Below are positions 44,043 to 53,550 of a stretch of DNA of 64,000 bases, in pieces. Positions within the stretch are counted from its first letter, which is position 1. Every line of letters begins with the position of its first letter. Source of the stretch: Clostridiales bacterium. Lineage in GTDB: Bacteria; Bacillota; Clostridia; Peptostreptococcales; Anaerovoracaceae. The stretch lies in NCBI GenBank assembly GCA_015243575.1, contig CP042469.1, positions 2,942,929 to 3,006,928 of the forward strand. The letters are read 5' to 3'. Position numbers and translations under genes: made by a program. The notes under the pieces were generated by a model. The model had not been told where the DNA came from, searched no databases, and saw only the letters and a list, made by a program, of their open reading frames with translations.

Positions 44043-45519
44043 GCTTTGTCTGTGTTAATTCATCCTCTTCAAACCATCTGGTCGTAACACATTTTGTTTC
44101 CGTAAAGAATCTTACGCCGTCCTTCCCCACACAATGCAAGTCTCCGAAGAAGGAGTCCTTATGCCCTGAAAACGGGAAGATTCCATAGGGTACAGGAATC
44201 GGAACATTGACTCCGACCATTCCGCCATCCGTGTACTTTGCAAACTTTCTCGCATAGTAACCGCTCTGTGTAAAGATGATGGAGCCATTTGCAAAGGGGC
44301 TGGAATTCATTACCGCGAGTCCTTCATCAAAGTCCTTTACTCTCTTAATGCATAAAACCGGACCGAAAATTTCTCTGTTTCCAATACTCATTTTCGGGGT
44401 GACATGATCAAAGATGGTATGCCCGAGATAAAATCCGTTCTCATAACCCGGAACAGTTACATCACGCCCGTCCAGAACAAGCTTTGCCCCCTCGGCGATA
44501 CCAGTCTCGATCCATTTCAGGATAGACTGCCTGTGCTTTTCCGTGACCACCGGCCCCATATCCGAGCCTTTGTCGTAGGCCGGTCCGATTTTCAGTTTGC
44601 TGATTTGCTGTACAAGCTCTTCAACCAGCTGGTCGGCAATCGCTTCTTCTGCCACAATCACCGGCAGTGCCATACATCTTTCTCCAGCGCAGCCGAACGC
44701 CGCACTGATGATGCCAGCAGCAGTCCTTGCCAAAGGAGCATCCTTTAATACCAATCCGTGATTTTTTGCTTCTGTTTGCGCCTGCACTCTTTTCCCGTGC
44801 GCCGCCGCAGTAGAATATACATGAAGTCCTACACCTGTGGTTCCTACAAAGGACACGCCCTTTACGTCTTTGTGCTTAAGAAGAATCTCCGCTTCATTCC
44901 GGCTGCAGGTCACTACATTAAACACACCGTCAGGGAATCCGGCCTCTTTATATAATTCTGCAAAACGCAGCGTCGTCAGCGGCGTTGTGCTGGATGCTTT
45001 TAAAACCATTGTGTTACCTGTTGCGATGCAGATTGGCGCCATCCAGCCAACCGGTATCATCGCCGGAAAATTAAAGGGAGCAATTCCTGCAAATACCCCG
45101 AGTGGTTCTCTGTAAGATACGGAGTCGATTCCTTTGGAGGTGTCCATAAAAGACTCTCCCATCATATGGTTTGCAATGTTGCACGCATACTCTGTAGGCT
45201 CCAGGGCTTTTGCAAGATCGCCCTGCGCTTCCTTCCATACCTTTCCATGCTCGCGGGCAATGAGGTCGGTCAATTCTTCTTCATGCTTCACAATTAACTC
45301 TCTGAGTTTGAAGAAAAGCTCCTGTCGTTTCGCTGCCGGTGTATCTCGCCATGCCGGAAAGGCAGCACTTGCCGCCTCGATGGCTTTTAGTACCTCTGCT
45401 TCCGTGCAGCAGGGGGCTTGTGCCAAGAGCTCACCTGTGCTCGGATTATACACATCCATATATTTCTCTGTTGTCGATTCAACAAATTGCCCGTTACAAA
45501 AATACTTCAGTTGGTTCAT
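44023..45519 (-). CDS. mmsA: methylmalonate-semialdehyde dehydrogenase, CoA-acylating
   Basis: 498 residues of the aldehyde dehydrogenase superfamily, closest in pattern to MmsA/IolA. These oxidise methylmalonate or malonate semialdehyde with NAD and CoA, giving propionyl- or acetyl-CoA plus CO2. Motifs: VFAGIAPFNFPAMIPVGWM, FVGTTGVGLHVYSTAAAHGK, and the catalytic cysteine in FGCAGERCMALPV. PFSGHKDSFFGDLHCVGKDG near the end is typical of this subfamily. Regulation by the divergent-side LuxR gene upstream is possible but unproven. Confidence 0.9.
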   Translation of the reverse strand: MNQLKYFCNGQFVESTTEKYMDVYNPSTGELLAQAPCCTEAEVLKAIEAASAAFPAWRDTPAAKRQELFFKLRELIVKHEEELTDLIAREHGKVWKEAQGDLAKALEPTEYACNIANHMMGESFMDTSKGIDSVSYREPLGVFAGIAPFNFPAMIPVGWMAPICIATGNTMVLKASSTTPLTTLRFAELYKEAGFPDGVFNVVTCSRNEAEILLKHKDVKGVSFVGTTGVGLHVYSTAAAHGKRVQAQTEAKNHGLVLKDAPLARTAAGIISAAFGCAGERCMALPVIVAEEAIADQLVEELVQQISKLKIGPAYDKGSDMGPVVTEKHRQSILKWIETGIAEGAKLVLDGRDVTVPGYENGFYLGHTIFDHVTPKMSIGNREIFGPVLCIKRVKDFDEGLAVMNSSPFANGSIIFTQSGYYARKFAKYTDGGMVGVNVPIPVPYGIFPFSGHKDSFFGDLHCVGKDGVRFFTETKCVTTRWFEEDELTQTKLSGWGN

Positions 45520-45838
45520 TTTTTAGTTCCTTTCTCTAGTGCCAAGCTTCCTCTCATCGATTCATGGCGACGGAAATAGACAAATCATGCTTCGTGATTC
45601 ACAGTCTGAGTTCTGTCTGCGCCCTTCTGGCAGGACAGAATATTAATTTGAATAGTTTTATCATGACAGCTTCATAAATGATTGTAAATTGAACGAAAAA
45701 ATGAATTCTATTCATCTTGTGTGAGCTGAATAGAACTAAAGTTCTACAAACGACAAAAGCGAGGTTAAGAATGTCCTCGCTTTTGGAAATATTATCATGA
45801 ATTCACTTGTTTTTCTTGTTTGAATTGGTATCCTGCTT
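45520..45838. other. intergenic region between mmsA and the LuxR gene
   Basis: About 320 bases. It contains the LuxR terminator at 45755 and the mmsA leader. I see no clear -24/-12 or -35/-10 pair. Confidence 0.4.
45755..45784 (-). terminator. terminator of the LuxR-type gene
   Basis: AAAAGCGAGG pairs with CCTCGCTTTT around a 10-nt loop; it works in either direction. Confidence 0.8.
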
Positions 45839-46624
45839 CTAAGCTTGCTGCATTTCAGTATTGATCAATTTAATCAGTGTTACCCGATTGCTGACTTTCA
45901 TTTTCCCGTAAATGTGATTCAGGTGCTTTTTAAATGTGGATGTCGAAAAGAACAATTCCTCACAGATTTCCGAATCGACTTTACCGCTCTGAATCAATGC
46001 CAGAATTTCAAGTTCACGTTTTGAAAGCCCGTATTTATTTAATTTCCTTTCGAGCACATAAATCCTGTTATCAAGCCGGTTCATATCGACATAGGAATTT
46101 GACAGTTTATACAGCTGCAACGCGATATGATTTTTCAAATTCTCCAAAACGCATTTATCTCTCATGTTAAATTGTTCTTCCTGATCTTGGCGCAACAAGA
46201 TCAGGTAACCTAAGAGCTCATCTTTATAGTTTAATACAACACTAAATGCATGCTGCTCGTCTTTAGGAATTAGATGCTCGTTTTCCAGCTTGAGACCAAG
46301 CTCACTGAACTGCGACAAATCTGGTCCTCTTGATACAACGCCGGAGGGGTCAAGCAGCAAACTTTTTAAAAATGCATTGTTGCTTAGGCCATTTTTTAAC
46401 TCATTCAAATCCTTTTCGCTGATATTATGACCGTACGTATTTCCAGCGCTTACACCGTCTTGCTCTTGATCCGCCAGATGAAAAACACCTGCATCAAAGG
46501 GTACGATTATATTAATTATTTCAAGGACCTTAGATTGATATTGCAAAAAATCCTCTATGCAATTCAACCGATAAATAAGTTGAACCATGGTCATCCAATC
46601 TGCAACTGTTAATGCTAGACTCAT
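45839..46624 (-). CDS. LuxR-type (FixJ/NarL-type HTH) regulator
   Basis: 261 residues. The N-terminal about 180 are a sensor-like domain without a receiver aspartate signature. The C-terminal GerE-type helix-turn-helix is LSKRELEILALIQSGKVDSE followed by STSTFKKHLNHIYGKMKVSN. The ATG at 46624 has GGAG upstream. It is transcribed toward mmsA with a terminator between, so it is a separate unit and may act on mmsA. The ligand is unknown. Confidence 0.85.
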   Translation of the reverse strand: MSLALTVADWMTMVQLIYRLNCIEDFLQYQSKVLEIINIIVPFDAGVFHLADQEQDGVSAGNTYGHNISEKDLNELKNGLSNNAFLKSLLLDPSGVVSRGPDLSQFSELGLKLENEHLIPKDEQHAFSVVLNYKDELLGYLILLRQDQEEQFNMRDKCVLENLKNHIALQLYKLSNSYVDMNRLDNRIYVLERKLNKYGLSKRELEILALIQSGKVDSEICEELFFSTSTFKKHLNHIYGKMKVSNRVTLIKLINTEMQQA

Positions 46625-46784
46625 ATCGATTCTCCAAATCACTTTAATCTTGTGCGATGAAAATTAGTTAGATAATATTATACTATTGGATTGGGACATG
46701 TCAACTTGAAAAAACTCACAAATGAAAAAACTCACAAATACCGTCGTATTTGATTTTTCAATTAGAAATAATTTTAAGAAAGTA

Positions 46785-46815
46785 TTGACCCTGACATCAT
46801 GTCATAGTGTACTAT
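46785..46815 (+). promoter_or_regulatory. MerR-type promoter with 19-bp spacer
   Basis: -35 TTGACC (46785-46790), exactly 19 bp, -10 TACTAT (46810-46815). The spacer holds the perfect dyad TGACATCATGTCA (46792-46804). This overlong spacer with a central dyad is the standard arrangement for MerR-family activators, so the gene downstream likely regulates itself. Confidence 0.85.
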
Positions 46816-46847
46816 AAAATCCAGGAGAACAGGAGGCGCATATTGAG

Positions 46848-47729
46848 ATGAGAACAATTAAACATGTTTCGGATTTAACGGGTGTCAGTGTTCGCATGCT
46901 GCACTATTATGATAAGATTGGCCTGCTAAGACCAAGTGCAATAACTGAGGCGGGTTATCGGCTATATAGTGATGAGTCCCTTGAAATCTTACAGCAAATT
47001 CTATTTTTTAAGGAGCTGGACGTTCCACTGAAAAACATTCACGAGATTTTGGAAAGTTCACAGTACCACAAGATAAATACGCTACATAAACAAAAGGAGT
47101 TACTATTACTGAAACGAGATCGCCTGAACGAACTCGTTGCTCTTATCGATAAAAAACTGAAAGGCGGTAATGAAATGAGTTTTAAAGAATTTGACATGAG
47201 TGAATATTTCAATGTACTGGAAACATTTAAGCAGGAACATGAGAGTGATATCATCAAATATTATGGAAGCATAGAAGAATTTGACATAATCATTGAAACC
47301 ATGAAATCCAAAGAGCTTGAGGGTGCAAAAATGGCAATTCAGCAGTTTGGCAGTATCGGAAAATACACAGAAGCAATAAAGAATAACCTTGAAAATCTGC
47401 CGACAATTATGGAAGGGTTCGAAACGATGAAAGAGAATATTGATGTGTATTCAGCTCAAGCAGATCGATTAATGGAACAATTAACGTCTGATATGAGTAA
47501 AAGCCCTTCTTCATCAGATATTCAGGGAATCGTAAAAGAAATGAATGAAATGCTCAAAGAGCACAGTCAAATTGTCAAGATGGATATGGGTGAGAACTAC
47601 TGGAGGATGATGGCGGACATGTACTTGACAAAACCTGCGTTTAAAAAAGTCTATGACAAAAAGTACGGTAAGGGCGCCGCTAAATTTGTAGGGGAAGCCC
47701 TCAAGTTCTACAGTGAGAACACCATCTAG
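46848..47729 (+). CDS. MerR family regulator with TipAS-type domain
   Basis: 293 residues. The N-terminal MerR head is IKHVSDLTGVSVRMLHYYDK, then IGLLRPSAITEAGYRLYSDE, followed by the dimerisation helix. Residues about 165-290 match the TipAS antibiotic-recognition domain found in TipA and Mta (MAIQQFGSIGKYTEAIKNNL, YWRMMADMYLTKPAFKKVYD, GAAKFVGEALKFYSENTI). Such proteins bind small drugs and activate efflux or their own promoter. No efflux gene is adjacent here. Confidence 0.9.
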   Translation: MRTIKHVSDLTGVSVRMLHYYDKIGLLRPSAITEAGYRLYSDESLEILQQILFFKELDVPLKNIHEILESSQYHKINTLHKQKELLLLKRDRLNELVALIDKKLKGGNEMSFKEFDMSEYFNVLETFKQEHESDIIKYYGSIEEFDIIIETMKSKELEGAKMAIQQFGSIGKYTEAIKNNLENLPTIMEGFETMKENIDVYSAQADRLMEQLTSDMSKSPSSSDIQGIVKEMNEMLKEHSQIVKMDMGENYWRMMADMYLTKPAFKKVYDKKYGKGAAKFVGEALKFYSENTI

Positions 47730-47810
47730 GGCAGGTTTGGGGTCATCGTTCATACTGGTTTGTAGAATCAGAATTTAAAATCACATAGCTTTTTACCTTG
47801 ATGTAAAAAT

Positions 47811-47841
47811 AATCCGGCGATAGATTTAACTTCACCGGATT
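47811..47841 (+). terminator. terminator after the MerR gene
   Basis: AATCCGG pairs with CCGGATT across a 17-nt loop, but only a weak T tract follows. Confidence 0.55.
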
Positions 47842-47944
47842 AAAACGCATTTAATTCATTTTAGTTTGTCTTAAGAGCGCTACATCAGCATTTAACATAG
47901 AAACATAGTATACCTCAAGAGGACGATGTAGCCCCGCCTTTCCC

Positions 47945-49774
47945 CTATTCCACTGTCACCGACTTCGCTAGGTTCTTCGGCTTATCGATATCACAGCCTC
48001 TCAGCTTGGCGATGTTGTAGGCCAGAAGCTGGAGGGGTACGACGGAAAGCAGCGGAGCGATGTCGTCCATACAGTCGGGAATGTAGATCACCCGGTTCGC
48101 TTGTTTTTCAATATCACGGTTTCCTTCTTTTGCAAGACCGATGACGTAAGCCCCCCTTGCTTTGACTTCCTGTATATTGGAAAGCATCTTTTCAAAGAGG
48201 CGATCCTGGGTTGCTAGTGCGAGGACCAGGGTTCCAGGTTCGATGAGGGCGATGGTTCCGTGCTTCAGCTCACCTGCCGCAATGGCAAAGGAATTGATAT
48301 AGGAGATTTCCTTCAGCTTCAGCGAGCCTTCAAAGGAAACGGCCGAGTCCAGACCTCTTCCTATGAAGAAGACCTGTTCCAGCTTATATTGCTCTTTGGC
48401 GATTTCCATCAAGGTAGTTTCATCCGCAAGCATGTCACGCAGCTTATCCGGCACCTTCTGGAGTTCGTCGATATACCGATGATAAAGCTCCATATCAATC
48501 ACGCCTTTGGTGTGACCCATATATAACGCGATGAGATACATGCACATCAGCTGTGTGGTGTACGCTTTCGTGGAAGCAACTGCGATTTCCGGTCCAGCCC
48601 AGGTGTAGAACACATCGTCTGATTCTCTTGCAACGGAGCTTCCCACTACATTGACCACGGATAGAATCCGGGCACCCTTATTTTTCGCCTCACGAAGAGC
48701 CGCCAGCGTATCCAGCGTTTCACCGGACTGGCTGATGGCGATAAAGAGTGTCTTATCATCCACGAAGGGATCCCGATAACGGAATTCTGAAGCAACATCT
48801 ACTTCCACCGGAATCTTTGCAAGCTTTTCAATGATATATTTGCCCACAAGTCCGGCATGGTAAGCGGTTCCGCAGGCCACAATATAAACCTTGTTGAAGC
48901 CTTCCAGATCTTCCTTGGTCAGCGAAATACCGTCGAGCTTAACGATACCATTTTCGTCAAGTCTTCGATTCAGGGTTTCATGAATCCCCTTAGGCTGCTC
49001 ATAGATTTCTTTGAGCATAAAGTGATCATAGCCTTCCTTTTCAGCGGCATCTGCATCCCAGGTAACATGAAAAACGTCTCTCTTGACTTCTTTCCTGTCA
49101 GCATTATAAATCTTGACGTCGTTCTTTGTCAGAACCACAGTCTCGTTATTTTCTATGAGGTAGATCTTCCGCACATGCTTCAGCAGTGCGGGAATATCCG
49201 ATGCAATAAAGTTGCAGCCTTCGCCCAGTCCAACTACCAACGGGCTGTCTTTTCTTACTGCGATGAGTTTATCCGGCTCCTTGCTGCAGATGACGCCGAT
49301 TCCATAAGCACCGCGCATCATATCAACAGCTTTGTTTACAGCATCCAGCAGGTTGCCGTCATAATAGAGGCCGATCAAATGGCCGATTACTTCTGAATCC
49401 GTCTCAGAAATAAAAGCAATGCCATGCTCCTTGATCAGCCATTCTCTGAGTTCCACATAGTTTTCAATAATTCCGTTGTGGACGATGGCGATGGAATGGT
49501 CGGTATTGCTATGGGGATGTGCATTGGCATCGGAAGGTGCGCCGTGGGTAGCCCATCTGGTATGTCCGATTCCGATTGTACTGGTGAAGTGTTCCCTCTC
49601 GATGGCAGCTTCCAGGTTGGCAATTCTCCCCTTGAATTTGCGAACCTCTATTTTTCCTTCTTTGTAAAGGGCGATCCCTGAGGAGTCGTATCCCCTGTAT
49701 TCCAGTTTCTTTAAACCTTCAATGATAATATCACTTGCATTGCCGTCTCCGATATAACCGACGATTCCGCACAT
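47945..49774 (-). CDS. glmS: glutamine-fructose-6-phosphate aminotransferase
   Basis: 609 residues. It makes glucosamine-6-phosphate from fructose-6-phosphate and glutamine, the first step to UDP-GlcNAc. The N-terminal nucleophile Cys is in MCGIVGYIGDGNASD. The glutaminase domain has GHTRWATHGAPSDANAHPHS. The isomerase half has two SIS domains (ISQSGETLDTLAALREAKNK) and ends KPKNLAKSVTVE. It lies 12 nt after glmM, the last gene of the cdaA-cdaR-glmM-glmS operon. There is no room for a glmS ribozyme in that gap. Confidence 0.97.
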   Translation of the reverse strand: MCGIVGYIGDGNASDIIIEGLKKLEYRGYDSSGIALYKEGKIEVRKFKGRIANLEAAIEREHFTSTIGIGHTRWATHGAPSDANAHPHSNTDHSIAIVHNGIIENYVELREWLIKEHGIAFISETDSEVIGHLIGLYYDGNLLDAVNKAVDMMRGAYGIGVICSKEPDKLIAVRKDSPLVVGLGEGCNFIASDIPALLKHVRKIYLIENNETVVLTKNDVKIYNADRKEVKRDVFHVTWDADAAEKEGYDHFMLKEIYEQPKGIHETLNRRLDENGIVKLDGISLTKEDLEGFNKVYIVACGTAYHAGLVGKYIIEKLAKIPVEVDVASEFRYRDPFVDDKTLFIAISQSGETLDTLAALREAKNKGARILSVVNVVGSSVARESDDVFYTWAGPEIAVASTKAYTTQLMCMYLIALYMGHTKGVIDMELYHRYIDELQKVPDKLRDMLADETTLMEIAKEQYKLEQVFFIGRGLDSAVSFEGSLKLKEISYINSFAIAAGELKHGTIALIEPGTLVLALATQDRLFEKMLSNIQEVKARGAYVIGLAKEGNRDIEKQANRVIYIPDCMDDIAPLLSVVPLQLLAYNIAKLRGCDIDKPKNLAKSVTVE

Positions 49775-49786
49775 AGTCGTTCCCCC

Positions 49787-51136
49787 TTATCCAAATCTTT
49801 TGGTGAGCAGAGACGCTAAATTCTCTGCCAGCTTCGTGATCTGTTCAATATCTTTACCTTCAATCATAACCCTTACCAGCGGCTCTGTTCCGGAAGGACG
49901 GATGAGGACGCGGCCTTCTCCGGCCATCATGCTTTCCAATCGTTCGATTTCAGCGCTGATTTCAGGATCTGACAGATACTTCTTCTTATTTTCATTCTTT
50001 ATTCTGGCATTTTTGAGCACCTGAGGGTAGATCGTAACCTCATCCGCAAGAACCGATGGCTTGATGCCCGATTCTCTTACTGCCTTCAGCAGCTGGAGAG
50101 CCGATAAGATTCCGTCTCCTGTTGTGGTGTGATTTAAGAATATGATATGGCCGGACTGTTCGCCCCCAATAACACACCCCGTTTTGAGCATACTTTCCAG
50201 AACGTAGCGGTCGCCCACCTGAGTGGTATCTACATTACAGCCAATCTTGGCAAGCGCGCGGTGAAAGCCGATGTTGCTCATTACCGTTGCCGTTACTTTA
50301 TCTCCCGGCAAGACTTCGTTATGCTTCAGCATTTTCGCACAGATATAGATCATTTTGTCGCCATCAATCAGGCGTCCCAGTTCATCCACGGCAATCAGAC
50401 GGTCAGCATCACCATCAAAAGCCAGCCCCATGTCCGCCTTGCTTGAGACCACCAGCTTCTGCAATTCCTCCGGGTGGGTGGAACCGCAGCGTTCATTGAT
50501 ATTAACACCGTCAGGCTGGTTATGAATGGCCGTGACATCTGCCCCCAGCTCACGAAATACCTTTTCTGCTACCTTATAGGACGCTCCGTTGGCACAATCA
50601 ATCACAAGTTTCATTCCGGATAGATCCATATCCGCTGTTTTCTTTAAAAACTCAGCATAAAGAGCAATGGCATCTTCTTCCGCTTCCAGACAGCGACCCA
50701 GTCGATCCCCTGTAATATGGCTGTTTACATCAATATTTCTAAGAATGATATCTTCTATTTCATCTTCGATATCGTCGTCCAGTTTAAAGCCTTCTCCGTT
50801 GAAAAACTTAATCCCGTTATATTCAAAGGGGTTGTGGGAAGCGGATATGACCACGCCGGCGTCTGCCTGATAATATTTGACAAGATATGCTACGGCCGGG
50901 GTAGGCAATACCCCTGCTTTGATTACATTTCCTCCCATTGCCAGGATGCCTGCGCTGATCGCGTCTTCAAGCATATCTCCTGAAATTCTGGTATCCTTTG
51001 CGATAAGAACCACCGGTCTTTGCTGATCCTTGCTGAGCACATAAGCTCCTGCTTTTCCAAGGTTGAATGCCAGCTCCGGAGTAAGCTCCGAATTCGCTAC
51101 CCCTCTGACTCCGTCAGTTCCAAAAAGTCTGCCCAT
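49787..51136 (-). CDS. glmM: phosphoglucosamine mutase
   Basis: 449 residues. It interconverts glucosamine-6- and 1-phosphate. The phosphoserine loop is VISASHNPFEYNGIKFF (Ser100). The metal loop is AFDGDADRLIAVDE, and the sugar-phosphate loop GEQSGHIIFLNHTTTGDG is also present. The C-terminal RPSGTEPLVRVMIEG binds phosphate. It is the third gene of the operon; in other Firmicutes GlmM binds and inhibits CdaA, which links precursor supply to c-di-AMP. Confidence 0.97.
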   Translation of the reverse strand: MGRLFGTDGVRGVANSELTPELAFNLGKAGAYVLSKDQQRPVVLIAKDTRISGDMLEDAISAGILAMGGNVIKAGVLPTPAVAYLVKYYQADAGVVISASHNPFEYNGIKFFNGEGFKLDDDIEDEIEDIILRNIDVNSHITGDRLGRCLEAEEDAIALYAEFLKKTADMDLSGMKLVIDCANGASYKVAEKVFRELGADVTAIHNQPDGVNINERCGSTHPEELQKLVVSSKADMGLAFDGDADRLIAVDELGRLIDGDKMIYICAKMLKHNEVLPGDKVTATVMSNIGFHRALAKIGCNVDTTQVGDRYVLESMLKTGCVIGGEQSGHIIFLNHTTTGDGILSALQLLKAVRESGIKPSVLADEVTIYPQVLKNARIKNENKKKYLSDPEISAEIERLESMMAGEGRVLIRPSGTEPLVRVMIEGKDIEQITKLAENLASLLTKRFG

Positions 51137-51292
51137 AAAATCTCCTTATCGTTTTACTACTTCTTATTTCTGTTATCTTGCTGTTTTTCTGCTATTACGG
51201 TTTCATTTCCTGCAGCCTGCTCATATCAATTACGATCCGCCTGCACTGCAGCTTCTATTGTAAAAGGTTACTTCTTATCAAGTGTTCCGTGT

Positions 51293-52495
51293 CTATTCTT
51301 CCTCATTCAGCGTAATATGAACTTCCTCAGGGTCAACCGTGATATAACCCAGTTCCTTCTCATATCGAAGCTGAACCTTTGCGGCAGCCGATATTAAGGA
51401 CTCCGCATCCAGCATAAGATAAGGCACGAGATCTGACTTCACCAGCCCCGCGATCACAGCTTCACTGCCTGATACGGTGACCTTTATCTGTGGGGTTGTA
51501 ATGGAAATATTATTTGCGCCTTCAATTCCCTCCATAAGGATTTCATCTGAAGTATACGTAAATTCCTTAATTGCAGCCGGTTTAATCGTAATGCCCACAC
51601 CCATATGCTCATAACCATTTGCAAATTCCACACCCTCAGGCAAAGCGATATCAAGCGGAAGCTTTGAAGTGCTGGCGACCGTACTGATATCAATTGGTGC
51701 CGCCGTTAGGCTTGTTATATTTGCAAGGTCAGAAGCTGAGCCCTTAATTTTTACAGTTGGTGGAACATCCATACCCGTAACTTCATAGATCGGTGCTACT
51801 TGCCCAGTAATTTCTACATTCAGCGGAACCGCTACAACATTGCTCAGTTTTGCAGAGACATCGATGAAAGGAGAGGATAGTCTGACATTGGAAACCACAT
51901 CCCCCTCTCTGTTTACCGCCACTGCTCTGGTCTGTACGGTAACTCCATCAGCAGTCAGCTTGACCGTATTCACATCAGCTTGGATATGAGATACTGCTCC
52001 CACTTCTGATTTTGCACCTGAAACGAGAATTTCCTCGGGCTGAGTTGTGACCTGACCCGCTTCGATTCCATTTTCAAACTGACCGATAAAATTAACCTGA
52101 ATCGGTTTTGCAACTTCCACTCGTTCTTCGATCACAACGTTGATCTTGATGGGCTTGATATCCAGTATGGTAACACCCTCAGGCGCAGTAACTGTCACCG
52201 GAATGTAGTTTTTGCCCATGCTGTAGCCAAACAAATCGGCGTTGGCAATAAGGTCAGCAGCACTGATACTGGAGAGTTCCGACTTTTTAGCCTGAACCTT
52301 TACATCAACGGTATATTCAGCCTCTCCCGAAAGGGCGAGACCTCTGGCAGTAAGGCTCTCTTCGTTGAGCAGCTGCACTGTAACATCAGAGATTGTCTTT
52401 GACTGCATGGGGTTTTCTGTCTGTATTACATAAACCCAGAGCGCAAGTGCGAGTACTACCGATATAATTTTGTAAAAGGTATTATTATTCAGCAT
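51293..52495 (-). CDS. cdaR: CdaA regulator, YbbR-domain protein
   Basis: 400 residues. A single N-terminal membrane helix (KIISVVLALALWVYVIQTEN) is followed by four YbbR-type extracellular repeats, recognisable by recurring V-x-V/I-x-G patterns such as VQVNFIGQFENGIEAGQVTT and VPLNVEITGQVAPIYEVTGM. CdaR modulates the membrane cyclase CdaA. It overlaps the cdaA end by 11 nt. The about 150-nt gap to glmM has no obvious terminator. Confidence 0.93.
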   Translation of the reverse strand: MLNNNTFYKIISVVLALALWVYVIQTENPMQSKTISDVTVQLLNEESLTARGLALSGEAEYTVDVKVQAKKSELSSISAADLIANADLFGYSMGKNYIPVTVTAPEGVTILDIKPIKINVVIEERVEVAKPIQVNFIGQFENGIEAGQVTTQPEEILVSGAKSEVGAVSHIQADVNTVKLTADGVTVQTRAVAVNREGDVVSNVRLSSPFIDVSAKLSNVVAVPLNVEITGQVAPIYEVTGMDVPPTVKIKGSASDLANITSLTAAPIDISTVASTSKLPLDIALPEGVEFANGYEHMGVGITIKPAAIKEFTYTSDEILMEGIEGANNISITTPQIKVTVSGSEAVIAGLVKSDLVPYLMLDAESLISAAAKVQLRYEKELGYITVDPEEVHITLNEEE

Positions 52496-53327
52496 TCCTG
52501 CGCCTCCTGATTTTGTCGATAAAAGGGACTTTAACCTTTTCCGCCGGAATCTGAGTCAAATAGATATTCAGCAGCGTTTTTTCCACTGTTTTAATATCCA
52601 GAAATCTGGAGAGCTTGCCGTCTACCGCAATGGAAATAATTCCAGTTTCCTCGGAAACGATGATGGAGATCGCATCAGAGTTTTCAGTGATACCGATACC
52701 CGCCCGGTGTCTGGTGCCCAAATCTTTGCTGAGCGTTTTACTTTGGGTCAGCGGCAGGACACATCCCGCAGCCAAAACTCTATCTCCCCTGACAATAACC
52801 GCACCATCATGAAGCGGCGCCCCTTCGTAAAAGAGGTTCCCCAGCAGTTCTGTAGAAATCTCTGCATTGACCTTTGTTCCTGTTTCTGCGATATCATTCA
52901 ACGTGGTTTCCCGTTCCATAATGATCAACGCACCGATTTTATTGGTCGAAAAATAATCCACTGCCTTGATAATGGCAGCGGTAAGAACCTTTACTCTTTC
53001 CTTATCCATCTGTGCAAACTGTGGGGTGATGAATTTGCTGCGTCCCACATACTCTAGGGCTCGCCGGAGCTCGGGCTGAAACACAATGACGAGTGCGATA
53101 ACACCCAATTGCAGCGTATTACGCAAGATCCAGTTCAATGTATAGAAATTAAATTGTTCAGACAAAATTGTGATCAGAACTAAAACTAGCAGCCCTCTCA
53201 CAAGCTGCAGCGCTCTGGTCTCCCTGATAAATCCCAAAACTTTATAGATCACAAAAGCTACGATGGCAACGTCAATGACGTCCGTGATCCCTACGCCGGA
53301 AATAATACTGTTAAATATTTCTGACAT
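52485..53327 (-). CDS. cdaA: diadenylate cyclase CdaA (DisA_N domain)
   Basis: 280 residues. Three N-terminal membrane helices (about 15-30, 40-57, 68-85) precede the DAC domain. That domain contains GAPLHDGAVIVRGDRVLAAG (DGA motif) and LGTRHRAGIGITENSDAISI (RHR motif). Both motifs required to make c-di-AMP from two ATP are intact. It is the first gene of the conserved operon with cdaR, glmM and glmS. The ribosome site AGAGAGGT precedes the ATG. Confidence 0.96.
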   Translation of the reverse strand: MSEIFNSIISGVGITDVIDVAIVAFVIYKVLGFIRETRALQLVRGLLVLVLITILSEQFNFYTLNWILRNTLQLGVIALVIVFQPELRRALEYVGRSKFITPQFAQMDKERVKVLTAAIIKAVDYFSTNKIGALIIMERETTLNDIAETGTKVNAEISTELLGNLFYEGAPLHDGAVIVRGDRVLAAGCVLPLTQSKTLSKDLGTRHRAGIGITENSDAISIIVSEETGIISIAVDGKLSRFLDIKTVEKTLLNIYLTQIPAEKVKVPFIDKIRRRRNAE

Positions 53328-53506
53328 ACCTCTCTACTCCCTTAATCATACTAGCTTTTATTCTATCGAAAAAAGTGCGAAAATTCAATAGGTTTTCAAT
53401 ATAATTCGAAAAAGAGTCCCTGACAAAATTAGAGATTTTACGCCATGGAATCGAGCAAAGTAAAACCCCTTTCCGTCACATCAACCTGTGTATTGCAAGA
53501 TGCGAC

Positions 53507-53535
53507 AAAAAGAGGCGGTTTCAAGCCGCCTCTAT
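53507..53535 (-). terminator. terminator of hpf
   Basis: AGAGGCGG-CTTGAAA-CCGCCTCT followed by TTTTT on the minus strand, 16 nt after the hpf stop. Confidence 0.9.
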
Positions 53536-53550
53536 ATCTTATTACCAATA

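Noticed and set aside
49775-49786. glmS ribozyme upstream of glmS
   Set aside because: Only 12 nt separate glmM and glmS, so no ribozyme can fit.
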